From NCBI GenBank assembly GCA_025266875.1, contig JALLLT010000093.1, positions 1-54,324 on the forward strand: a DNA stretch of 54,324 bases, read 5' to 3'. Positions 40,432 to 50,348 of this stretch are shown here, in pieces; the stretch's first letter is position 1, and the number at the start of each line of letters is the position of its first letter. This DNA comes from Fennellomyces sp. T-0311. Taxonomy: Eukaryota; Mucoromycota; Mucoromycetes; Mucorales; Lichtheimiaceae. The translations under genes and the position numbers were made by a program. Under the pieces are notes generated by a model. The model was not told the DNA's origin. It did no database searches and saw only the letters and a list, made by a program, of their open reading frames with translations.

Positions 40432-41910
40432 CTTATATATTCATATATATGTCAGAATTGCTTTATCTCCTCACCAGCTTTGCTTAAGGCATAACGTGCA
40501 AATTGTTTTTTTTTGCATAACTTATACCGGGATAGTAGTCCGTGAAATAGTACCAAGCCTATTTGCTAGAATTGCGTACTTCCCTTACATATCAAAGGTA
40601 TTGCTTCTTTAGAATTTTTTGAATTACCATTGAAGGTGACTCGAAGACAGCTATCCATACTCGAGAATAATCCACAGGGCAAGTATTTACATATGTTAGT
40701 CTATATCTTCTTGAACCAGTATTTTCGCACGATGTGCTTTATGTTGTATTTTTGTCTGCCATGGATTACAGACCTTACATACTATCTCTGAGTGGGTCCT
40801 TTATTTAACACCACCCCTCCTCAGTAATAGATAGCAGAGCTCTTCCCTGCTTCATACATATCTACTTTATTATCTTTACTATATATTTATGCTTTATATT
40901 CGTCTACTATAAAGAGAAAGAGAGATTTATGAGATAGTTATAAGTATAGTAGGGTTTCGGGTAAAGAAGGGTAGGGTAGGGTAGGGTAGGTATAGGTTAG
41001 TTTGGTTTGGTGTAGCGCTTAGAGCTTATACTTTCGCCATTCATACCTGCTATGATTTGGTAGCAAAGCAACATGAGTCAATTCTGTTGAAAACATTGAT
41101 TCAGACTTGCGTGGATGGTTAGAGGGGGCTTGGGGGGCTTGCCCCCCAATGTGGGGGTCAAGGGGGTTTCCCCCTTGCGACGCGATTTCCGTTGAATGAC
41201 ACGAAGCGAAGCGGAGGGGCTCATTCAGCCGAAGCGAAGCGAGGCAGGAAGCGCTAGTTTTACAATAAAAATTTTGGTATATAAAAGACGAATGGATAGC
41301 ATGCTGTCCTTTTTAAGTATGATATATGCAACCAGCAGTTGCATTTCACATATAGCAATTACACAAGACAGTATGCATCCTATCATATCCTGTTGCTTTG
41401 GTGCTCTTATCATGCAGCAAGCTTCCTCCCCCACTGTCAGCTCCCCCGACCCGGTGCAGTTTATCCATACCCTGCTCAATCCACCGTCATTTCTTTACAC
41501 AAAATATATGTGCATAGTGCATACTCTCGCAGTAGTTGCCAATTTGTTTATGCTTACATCTCTTCCACTATGCATAATGCCGCATATAACCCCCATTCAA
41601 TCGCTTTCTTCCACTATAAATCTTGGGGTACCGTCTAGTAACCTCTCCCCCAAATAGTGCCTATTCCGGCAGCAACTATCATCTTCAAAGGATTTCTTTC
41701 GTAACCATAATACTGTAAATTATATCTGTGCGTACTTTTGGGTGTTTTATGCCGTGAAAGTGAAACAGCTATCACAACTGGTACTTTTTAATAATTCAAT
41801 GCATACATATTGTTCTGTTATAGTAATTCTACAAGTCTGCTTTGCATAATTATTGCATATATACTTTATTTAGTAATTGGGGGCCATCATTTTTTTTCAA
41901 AATCAGGTTG
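40432..41910. other. non-coding right arm of CMC-A
   Basis: No supported gene. It includes a (GGGTA)n microsatellite at 40970-40990 and the GC-rich hairpins at 41130-41177. A frame open at 41196-41657 has no recognisable feature. Confidence 0.45.
41130..41177. repeat. pair of perfect GC-rich hairpins
   Basis: TTGGGGGGCTTGCCCCCCAA (41130-41149) and CAAGGGGGTTTCCCCCTTG (41159-41177), each with 8-bp arms. The CCCCCCAATGTGGGGG at the joint resembles the hairpin between the two CMC-A genes (30114-30127). They are followed by GAAGCGAAGC repeats. Confidence 0.75.
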
Positions 41911-41920
41911 GCATATATCA

Positions 41921-41962
41921 ATGCATATATCAAGTACTTGATATATGGGTTTTCGCGCAGTG
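41921..41962 (-). repeat. right terminal inverted repeat of CMC-A
   Basis: On the minus strand it starts CACTGCGCGAAAACC and then enters a 24-bp perfect palindrome (41924-41947). A half copy, GCATATATCA, lies just inside at 41911. Confidence 0.85.
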
Positions 41963-42303
41963 TTCTATCACTATCTAAACTAGATAACACAAAGAGGGGG
42001 TGCTCTCATTATGCTCCGAACAGAGAACTCCATTTCCAAAATTGATGATGGGAAATATTTTTTCCATTCCACCTTCCAAAATTAGGCTTCGCGGATGTCT
42101 CCTAGTTTGGTAACTGCTTCTCGGTGGAAATACCACCGCGAAGACTCGCTCGGATCGATATAAAAGGAAACTGTCACTTCTTCTGTGCTTTAAAAACGCA
42201 ATCAGATATGAGGTTTCTCCGCTATACATCACTTTTGTAGCAATAGAAGCCAATCATAATCTTCACTTTCAATAAAATACCTCAACTGCACAGGATACTG
42301 ACG

Positions 42304-43554
42304 ATGGAGGAAACTCGTCGTCCCCCAGGGTCCACCAGGCGTCGGACCTGGGCAAATATCGCTCGCAATAAAAGTAAAACCGTCTTTGAAGAAGAAGGTT
42401 TCCAACAAGCTGAACGAGTACGTCGCGCCGAATCCATCCTCGCCCACTCGCTCAACACCAACGCAGTACTGTTTGACTTTGGAACACATCTACCATCAAA
42501 GGCCGCAGCCTATGCTTTGATCCAGAGCATTGGCCCAATCCACGGCGCCAAACCCATTGCCCGCACTCCTAACCCCCGAACCCTGCTGATTGAAGCTCGT
42601 TTTAAGGAAGACAAACATCGTGATCAAGCCATTTCAGAAGGTGTCATGTATGACAAAATTAACTTTCGTCCCACTTTGGCTATTGGCATGGAGTCCGACA
42701 TCGTCAAAGTTAACTTTAAAGAACTTCCCTTCGTATCGCACGAAGCCCTCACCACTGGTCTTAGATCAGAAATGGAACATTATGGCCGCGTCTGCCAGAT
42801 TCGACTGTACCTGGAACCGGAAACTGAAATTTTCGAAGGTGAAGCAACCGTAATATTGGATGTTACACAACCAACGGACACTCCTGAGCATTTACAGTAT
42901 CTTAAACTCCAACGTTTCCTCCATTTTGATAACTGGGACCAAACTTTTAGAGTATCATGGAACGGATGTCCCCCCATCTGTAACTTCTGCCAGGAAGAAG
43001 GTCACCGCCGCGATGCTTGCGCGGCTTTACAGCAAGTGGAGTGCTATCACTGCAAGGGTTTTGGCCATTTCCAAAAGCAATGTCCTATCCGCCGCCAACA
43101 AGCATACAATGCTCGCATAGAAAACATGTCCGAACAGGAGCTTTTGGAGTCCTTCCCTACGTCCGCAATGGAATGGGATCAGCAGCCATCGCAATCACCA
43201 AAGACAACTGACGACAATGAATCGATCTCGACTTCGGTACTGGATGCAGTGCAAGCAAGTGCTGACAAGGCGAATGAACCTCAACAATCGCAACAGACCA
43301 ACCAGGCCTTGATACCCAGCCAAGGCCTCGACGCAATAGGTGCCACGGGGTCCAGTGACATTGCTATGACTGAAAGTAAACCAGCAGATCAGCTCAACAC
43401 GCAACAAAAGAAAAAAGAAGGTGAACCAAATCCGAAACGTCAAAAATATCATAACACTCGTCTCCAATCTCAACAAACAACAACAACCGTCCAGACACCG
43501 CATACCGGCCCAACAGCGCTAGCGAATGGCGCACGCCTCACCACGACAAAATGA
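42304..43554 (+). CDS. LINE ORF1, CCHC zinc-knuckle RNA-binding protein
   Basis: 416 codons, intact. The N-terminus is basic (EETRRPPGSTRRRTWANIAR). The middle (LLIEARFKEDKHRDQAISEG, VCQIRLYLEPETEIFEGEAT) resembles the RNA-recognition-like part of LINE gag proteins. Two CCHC knuckles follow: ICNFCQEEGHRRDACA and ECYHCKGFGHFQKQCPIR (about residues 224-262). The tail is Gln/Ser/Thr-rich. ORF1 proteins coat the LINE RNA and help target-primed reverse transcription. The stop TGA (43552-43554) overlaps the ATG of ORF2 (43551-43553), so ORF2 is likely translated by reinitiation after ORF1. Confidence 0.88.
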   Translation: MEETRRPPGSTRRRTWANIARNKSKTVFEEEGFQQAERVRRAESILAHSLNTNAVLFDFGTHLPSKAAAYALIQSIGPIHGAKPIARTPNPRTLLIEARFKEDKHRDQAISEGVMYDKINFRPTLAIGMESDIVKVNFKELPFVSHEALTTGLRSEMEHYGRVCQIRLYLEPETEIFEGEATVILDVTQPTDTPEHLQYLKLQRFLHFDNWDQTFRVSWNGCPPICNFCQEEGHRRDACAALQQVECYHCKGFGHFQKQCPIRRQQAYNARIENMSEQELLESFPTSAMEWDQQPSQSPKTTDDNESISTSVLDAVQASADKANEPQQSQQTNQALIPSQGLDAIGATGSSDIAMTESKPADQLNTQQKKKEGEPNPKRQKYHNTRLQSQQTTTTVQTPHTGPTALANGARLTTTK

Positions 43555-43865
43555 TAGGAAAACCTTTACGAATCGCCACTTTGAACGCTCGCAGCGTTCT
43601 CAAAGTGGCCAACACCACTATACAATCACAATTTTCAACATATCTTCGCTCTTCAATACTCAAACTTGACATCCTCGCAATACAGGAAGTATCTCACTCT
43701 CGCTCCTCCACTCTATCTGATACTGATCTTCATCTTTTAACTCGTTTATTCCCCCGCTCCTCCTCATGCTTTACCAAGCACTGTGCCCTTATATGTCTAA
43801 ATTCTTCACTTTCTCTTTCTAATACCTATGTGACCCCCGACCAACGTTGTATCACTGCGCAAAAT
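43551..43865 (+). pseudogene. LINE ORF2, 5' part (endonuclease start)
   Basis: The frame begins LRIATLNARSVLKVANTT and continues ILKLDILAIQEVSHSRSS, the first two motifs of apurinic-type endonucleases (Asn, then catalytic Glu). It is cut after codon 105 (AQN) by the left end of CMC-B at 43866 and resumes at 50349 with AQCIVSDICTSHG in the same frame. Confidence 0.85.
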
Positions 43866-43910
43866 TAGAAGTATCTGTAACTTTCAAAGGTTACAGAAAG
43901 TTACAGATAG
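43866..43910 (+). repeat. left end and subterminal repeats of CMC-B
   Basis: TAGAAG, then AGTATCTGTAACTTTC facing GGTTACAGAAAGTTACAGAT. Non-coding to 44662. Confidence 0.75.
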
Positions 43911-44662
43911 TTGCAGTACGGATGGGGCCCGTGAGAATGTACGGGGACCCCGAAATTTTATCGTGGTGGATGTTGATTAGAGTACAAAAATAGGCAATGT
44001 CGATATCGGCAACAGTATTCCGAAGTGTAACGTTCAAAAGTGCAACCAAAAAAGCAAACGGCTGAACCTAATTTGGGCAGGAGCACTGTGCAACAAGAAG
44101 ACTGCTTGGAAATTGTCGGCAGAGCAAGAGCAGAATGATCATTTATCTTTAGTTTGCTTAGAAATAAAAATACATTGAGAGTAAAAATGCAGTATGCTGC
44201 GTTGTAGTATAAAAAGGTAGCTGATTTTTAAGCAATGGCGTTAGGAAAATGGTTGTAATGAAGTTAATTCTTCAATGGCAAGGCAATCACATGGGTGATT
44301 CTTAAGTTAATGTTGTACATATAAAGTCAACCGTTCTTAGAATGCCAAGGACGCACATATGCTTAAATTTCTAGACACGCGTCCTTGAAATGAAAAAGTG
44401 TCATGCAACTCTATATTATGCAGCTTACTATTTTTACCGACAGTCTGCATGTAGGACAGCATCCAAAACGGGCAATCTATTGTATTGAAAAACGTGATAG
44501 TAATGCGTATTAAGCTGACGTCTAAGGGATCAAGCAATGTCGCCAAGAGGGAAAGATACACAGCCAAGAGGATGACGGATGGCCAAGAGAAAGACATGCT
44601 GCCAAGGAAACATGTTCGTAGCGTGCATGTATTTGTAGCGACGTTTTGTTTATGTGAAAAGA

Positions 44663-44670
44663 TATAAAAG
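44663..44670 (+). promoter_or_regulatory. TATA box of the CMC-B transposase
   Basis: TATAAAAG, 68 bp before the start codon at 44738. Confidence 0.5.
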
Positions 44671-44737
44671 CAGAATAAGAAGGCTGCCAGAAAAATCTAC
44701 ATTAACACCTCCTTTACAACACCCACCTATATCATCG

Positions 44738-47700
44738 ATGCCGGGACAACCCACTTACCTATGTGTGTGTACACGCTGCACCGGCAGAAATCGGCCAGGG
44801 AGATATGTGACAGACGAAGTATACCGCACTCACTTTGAGCAACAAGTTGCTCGAAGACTCAGACGTTGTAAGTCGAAAAAATGGCATAATGGAATCGATG
44901 ATATTAACAGTTGTATAGTCACCCCACCTACTACCACTGCTGCCAGCCATCAGACCGAAGATCAATCCGAACCAATGGCTATTGATGACGAAGTTGACAA
45001 TGATGGTAGGTCTGAAACATATCACTGAAAGATAGCTTACTGATGAAAAATAGAAGCTTCGCCTGGAAACTGGGATGTAGGTACAGCAGAGCCTACCCTG
45101 GAGCCGCTACTGCAAGAGTCATTCGACGATCCGATCAACCAGGATCAAACCGAAATCAATGAGAACATGGAGAACCAATTCGATTCTTTGCTGAACGGCG
45201 ATGAAGGCGATGACCAAGGTTGGTTAAGAAAATGCTAAATAAAAAAGCCGGGCGTTAATAAGAAAATACCAGATATGTCCGTTGACAGCCCAGCTACTAT
45301 GGTAGCCCTACGCCTAATTGATATGATCCCACAGCCATACCTTTTCGTCTTCATGTTCATCGTCCTCTTCCAGCTCCATTACCTCTCGGAGCGAACGACC
45401 GCCATCCTGATCACCTTCATCGTGACCTTGCTTGCCACCCTTCCCATCCCTGAAAGGTTCAACTTCCCTGAAACCTTGGCCACCATCCGCCACTATGTGG
45501 GCTTCGATCAATTGACGGATACACTTACCATGTATGTCGCTTGCTCCAAGTGCCACGCCATATATCTCCCGGAACGTGCTCGAGATACATGCACTACCAC
45601 GGCTCTGAATGGAAACGTATGCGGAAATGCCCTGTTCAAGATATCGACTGTCGGTGGGCGTCGTGTTCGTGGGGCTCCACTTAAGCAGTACGCATACTAC
45701 AAGCTAGGGCACAGCCTCAAAAGGCTTTTCATGCGCAACGGCTTTGAGGACAAGATCATCGAATGGAGACAGGATCTCTTCAATGGCACCGAGTTTCGCG
45801 ACATTTACCACGGTTTGAAATGGAACAGGCTCAAAGATGCAAACCGCATTCCTTTTGTTGCTGACGATCACTCATTGATGCTCACGCTCAATGTCGACTG
45901 GTTCGCACCTTTTGACAGCGGTTACTCTTGCGGCGCTATATATCTTACTGTCAATAACCTACCTCGTGCGGATCGATTCAAAACGGAAAACGTCATCCTT
46001 GTGGGCGTCATGCCTGGGCCACGCGAACCAAAGACCTACGAAATGAACAATTATTTGGAGCCACTCGTGGATGATCTTCTTGCCTTCTATGCGGGTGTTC
46101 GTATGAAGACTTTCAAGCACCCAAGAGAAACCATGGTACGTGCCGCTCTGTTGAACGTCGCTTGCGATATCCCGGCCAGCCGTAAGGTGTGCGGCTTCAC
46201 AGCACATTCCAGTACACGTGCGTGCAATAAGTGCAACCGCGAGTTTGTCACCGATCAGGAGACTGGCAATATGGTCTACGCCGGTACGGACATTCCCCAT
46301 GCAAGCTTGCGAACCAAACGAAGCAATCGTATTGCAGCCGACAATTGGAGAGACGCAGCGACCCAGGCTGAGCGGCAAAGACTTGAACGAGAGCATGGCA
46401 CCCGCTGGTCACAGCTTCACAGGCTTAGCTACTTTGACCCAGTACGATGCACCATAATCGACCCTATGCACAACCTTTTCCTTGGCACAGCTGCTCGTAT
46501 GGTCAAAGTCTGGAGGAGCCAGGGCGTCTTCACGGAATCGGTGCTCAAGAATATGCAAGAGATTGCTGATCGTGTTGTGTTGCCCTCTGGGATGCCGACG
46601 CTTCAGCGCAAGATCGAGCGAAAATTTGGCTTTATGACGGCGGATGATTGGAAGGTGTGGACCTTGGTGTACTCCCCTTACGTGCTCCACGGCGTTTTGC
46701 TCCCAGACTATTACGAACACTGGATGCTGTTTGTCGACGCCTGTCGATTGTTGGCGCAAACGAGGATCACGTATGACAATATCGCCGACGCACACCAGAA
46801 ACTTGTCGAATTCGTAGACAACTGTGCGATGTTATACGATGATTCCGTTGTGACGCCCAACATGCACCTCCATCTCCACCTCCGCGAAGTTCTGCAAGAC
46901 TTTGGCCCCATCTATGCGTTCTGGTTGTTCAGTTTCGAGAGATACAATGGGTATATGAAGGATGCTGATACCAACCAGAAGGATTGCTTCGAGGTCACGT
47001 TTATGAAGCGATTCATTGAAAAGACTGGTGCCATTGATTTCGTTCAGGCCGAGGCTGCTCGCTTTGGGAGGAATTCGGCCGAGTTCAGGATGCTGCTACA
47101 GATTGCTGGACAATCTTCTCGTCACGTACTGCAGCAGGGCCCAAGTACCTTCGATTATGAAATGTTCATCAGCTACTCTATGAATCCAAGCCTATCCACC
47201 AATGTCACTGGATCTGAGCCGCTGCCCCCCTCGACTGCGATCACCATGAGCGACGGCGTTGACGCAAACCTTAGCGAAGAACACCACGCACACTTGCTTG
47301 AGTACTATGCGTATACGTATGGTATGGCTGTTTTACCTGCGAGTGACGGGATTCCAGCTCATGCGTTTGCCACGCGGAAGGCTGAGAAGTTTCGGACGAT
47401 TGAAATCTTCGGGCAAACATATCGATCGGCAGCTGCAGCATCCTCGCGCGGATCCTACATTCAGGTTGTCTATTGGCGCGGTGAGCAACCTGGCGCGTAC
47501 ACCGGCCGTGTGCAGTATTACTTCAAGCATCCACTGGTTGTCAATGGCACATCAGTCGTCCACCATCTCGCTTTCGTTCGTTGGTACCGCACTGTACCGG
47601 AATCCCACCAGCGATTCACTTTAGGCGGCCTTGAAGAATGGCTATGGCAGTTCACAGATGAACGCTACGATTGTATCATACCTGTTCACCGCATCCACTC

Positions 47701-47791
47701 ACAAGTCGCTGTTGTTGCTCATGGGCCGCAAGATGACGTGCAAACAGCCAGGATGGTTGTGATTCCGTTGCCAAAACGGATTACTGTTTAA
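44738..47791 (+). CDS. CMC-B tnp2-like transposase (three exons)
   Basis: Exons 44738-45005, 45054-45218 and 45273-47791 join in phase (introns of 48 and 54 nt) to give 983 residues. Exon 1 starts with a Cys-rich segment (MPGQPTYLCVCTRCTGRN), exon 2 is acidic, and exon 3 opens with hydrophobic helices (YLFVFMFIVLFQLHYLSE). It then has VACSKCHAIYLPER, LTLNVDWFAPFDSGYSCGAI, a Cys/His cluster CGFTAHSSTRACNKCNREF, YFDPVRCTIIDPMHNLFLG, and FWLFSFERYNGYMKDADTN. These are signatures of Transposase_21/tnp2 proteins, which cut CACTA elements out and insert them. Exon borders, acidic exon and tail match the CMC-A protein one for one. No break is visible, so this could be an active transposase. Confidence 0.9.
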
Positions 47792-47975
47792 GAAAATAAA
47801 AAATTGTTCTTGACAAAGGTCCTAAAACTTTACTCAAAAATTGGCTACTAAAAGAAGCAGGAAAAAAAGGCTTTTATTGTTGCTGAGGTCGGCGCACAGC
47901 CCACGGAGGCAGCCTGCTCGCCAGCTCGGGTGTCAACACGAAGTTGCACTCGAGGTCCACTGGTCTACGCTCGAT

Positions 47976-49137
47976 CTACCAGTGGCACTTCCACGACCAG
48001 TGCCCACTCGACGTCGTACGTTGCGACCTTCCTCGACAGAGTTGCCATTGTCGTTGCTGTCGCTTCTGCTGCGGCGGCTTCCTGCTGGATGGCGGCGACC
48101 GGGTTGCCAACTTCCTCACCGCTGTGAACTGATCCAGTTTCTCGAAGTACTGGACAGCCTACATATGCATACAACTTCTAGCTTAAAAACAAATACCCTT
48201 CACTTAAAATTTGGTTACCTGTTGGGAGCGATAGCCCACCTTGTAGACGTTGACAACCTTATCACTTCCGTCAGCTTCGTCATCTGTCAACTCTGGAGAC
48301 ATACACTCTCGAGCGAGAAGTGCACTCCCGCCTTGGAACGGGGATCCCTCTGCCTCGAGCAAGTCCACATTATCAGCATACGACTGACAGCGCGCATCAT
48401 GCTTCTATATATGACCAGTTTTTCTTTTTAAGTGCCACCTTCCTTGTTGAAAATCGCTTATCGGCTCTAACCTCTCGCACACGCTGGTACCGGCGCTTGT
48501 CGTCGTTTTGCTCCTCCTTTCGCTGTTCGCTCATGCGTGCATCATCACGGCGGGAGCGGAAAATGTTATGCACCTTTTCGCGCACAGTCTTTTTGTCCAC
48601 CTGGCAGCTTGGTCTGCCACAAACCCAGTTGACCACTTCCGTGGCCAGCTGGTTGTTCGGTGCCCTGTTGAAGTACACACCCAGATCGAATTCTCTAGGT
48701 GACTCTTCCTTGGCAAGCGACTCAATTTCTGATGGATGAGATCCTATGTCACTACGCGTATCAGGCCAAAGCAGTATCAGCATTGCATTATTTTTCATTA
48801 CCTTTGCGTGCTTGATCTCTTCATCAGTATATGCTCGGACAGCAGGGGCAGTAGGCGCACTGACTACAGAGGCAGTAGGCTCACTGACTACAGGTGCGGT
48901 GGGTTGCACGCTCTGCTGCGCACCATACAGGGCGCTTAAGTCTCGCAAGCGACCTTCATATTCCTCCTGCCTGGCTTGCACACGACGGTACTCGCCCAAG
49001 AGATATCGCAACTGGGCCTGAATATCATCAGGCACACCAGTTGCTTGGTGCAGGGTCCGGCGATCGTTGAATGACAGCTCCTCATCACTGCTATCGCCAC
49101 TGTTGCTATTGCCAAGAATGAAGTTAAAGTTGGACAT
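47976..49137 (-). CDS. CMC-B accessory gene (three exons)
   Basis: Exons 49137-48472, 48404-48219 and 48158-47976 join in phase 0, giving 344 residues. The N-terminus is acidic. A coiled coil at about residues 38-72 (LLGEYRRVQARQEEYEGRLR) precedes a Pro/Val/Ala repeat linker (TAPVVSEPTASVVSAPTAPA). A folded region (FNRAPNNQLATEVVNWVCGR) and a basic segment (RMSEQRKEEQNDDKRRYQRV) follow, then an exon with LLARECMSPELTDDEAD. The CMC-A accessory protein has the same order, LLARVDCMSDEETD at the same place, and introns at the same two positions and phases. The last exon's frame is chosen by that comparison; beyond its TAG the sequence still reads ERRPVDLE and ends at 47874, so the true stop is uncertain. 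It is convergent with the transposase. Family unknown. Confidence 0.72.
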
Positions 49138-49306
49138 CTAGACTATGCGTAAGTATAAGCGTTCACGTAAATTAAACAGCGAATATTACGGTAATTGGAG
49201 CGAGCTGAGGCAAGATAAAGCGGTATGAAATGGATACTTTCCAACATGGTGTTTACACTTTATATATTTGGTACTGCCGCCACGTTAGGTGGCAAGCGTC
49301 GCAATG

Positions 49307-49700
49307 GCTATAAAAGTCGACTACGGAGCTCGGGTTCTTTTCTCTTCCTTTAACTTTTCTCTTCAGTTTTATCAATGTAGTCCATGGGTGCCAAGGTAAT
49401 AACAGTGCTGTTTCCTCCGTGCTGCCTCATATAATCATTGACTTTTTCCAAAGCACAGCACTACCGATTGTATTCAAGGCATTATCCTCTCTTTTCGTTG
49501 ACACCGGAGCTTTTCTGGCCAGAACACCGAGCATATCACAACATGGTAAGCACCCTCTCAAAGCTTGGTCTGTTGTACTTTTCTTAACAGCATCTCTTCC
49601 TTTGCAGCCATCACTCCATTTCGCAAACTAAATCAATCAAGGTGCGTATAATTCATAAACTACATTGCAAGTGAACTAATAAAATCTTAAGAATAGGCTT
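49307..49700 (+). other. possible spliced transcript in the right arm of CMC-B
   Basis: A TATAAAAG at 49308-49315 is followed by several good splice signals on the plus strand: GTAATA at 49397 with CCAAAG near 49456, GTAAGC at 49545 with TTAACAG at about 49590, and GTGCGT at 49640. No long protein results from joining them. It could be a 5' leader, a short peptide gene or a non-coding RNA divergent from the accessory gene. Weakly supported. Confidence 0.25.
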
Positions 49701-50196
49701 GCCCCACACTGTATTATTTCAAAACTGTAAGGTAATCTGCTTACTTTTTCTCCACTGTGCATGTTTTCTAACTTTCTCCATTCTAGTTACCGTCATGCCA
49801 CCCTTTCTCCGGAGTTCTTTACTCCTTCTGATGTTCTTACGCCGTCCACCGTTATTTTCCTGGTTGACCAGTCGCTAGTGATTTATGTAGACAATAGAAA
49901 TTTCACCCATTCTATATCCTTTCTGAAAATAAAAATGCTTTGCTGCTATAATCATATTACCACCACCAATTTTGCCAGTTGCGCAACTAAAATTAGCCTT
50001 GAAAAAAATATGCTATTCAACACCGGATGCTTCTTCCGAAATCAATAAGCAACGTCCCAGTACCCCCATCTGTGTACCCTACTACAAAAAAGCTTCTAAC
50101 CGGCCGGTGCATTACACAACGATTAAGGTTTACCGCATGGTTGCTAATGCCTTTTACAGCAAAAAGTATGGCACGTCCGATTGGCTGGTGCTTACA

Positions 50197-50343
50197 AGTA
50201 TCTGTAACTTTTAAACTTACAGATACTCGATAATAGTCAGTTTCGTTACAAGTATATGTAACTTTTGAAAGTTACAGAAAGACAAACATATACCCGGCTA
50301 TCTGTTTGTTTCCCTGTAACTTTTTTACTTACATATTCTTCTA
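50197..50343 (-). repeat. right end and subterminal repeats of CMC-B
   Basis: It contains a near-perfect hairpin AGTATCTGTAACTTT / AAACTTACAGATACT (50197-50227), GTAACTTTTGAAAGTTACAG (50259-50278), and the terminus, which reads TAGAAGAATATGTAAG inward from 50343. Confidence 0.75.
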
Positions 50344-50348
50344 AAAAT

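Larger units (their letters stand above)
23371..41962. mobile_element. CACTA-like (CMC) transposon CMC-A with two genes, carrying two nested elements
   Basis: The ends are inverted: CACTGGGCAACAAGG at 23371 and, on the other strand, CACTGCGCGAAAACC from 41962. Each is followed by the same palindrome-centred sequence (about 37 of 42 bases match). TTC flanks both sides (23368-23370 and 41963-41965), the 3-bp duplication typical of CACTA elements. Inside are a spliced accessory gene reading right and a spliced tnp2-like transposase reading left, with stop codons at 30107-30109 and 30183-30181. Without its two passengers (DIRS-B and LTR-C) the element is about 8.4 kb, and both genes are uninterrupted. 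Confidence 0.88.
43866..50343. mobile_element. CACTA-like (CMC) transposon CMC-B with two convergent genes
   Basis: The borders are fixed by the split LINE frame: AAAAT at 43861-43865 and again at 50344-50348. The ends are TAGAAGTATCTGTAA (43866) and, inverted, TAGAAGAATATGTAA (from 50343). Copies of AGTATCTGTAACTTT occur near both ends in both directions (43870-43909; hairpin at 50197-50227; 50254-50280). Genes: a spliced transposase reading right (44738-47791) and a spliced accessory gene reading left (49137-47976), with a short gap between. At 6.48 kb with both frames open, it looks intact. The ends are not the CACTA/CACTG type seen in CMC-A. Confidence 0.88.

Noticed and set aside
40970..40990. 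Interstitial telomere (GGGTA)n
   Set aside because: Only about four units, and no proof that this is the telomere repeat of the organism.
41196..41657. 153-codon plus-strand frame
   Set aside because: No recognisable motif and mixed hydrophobic composition; it begins in the GC-rich repeat block. Likely chance.
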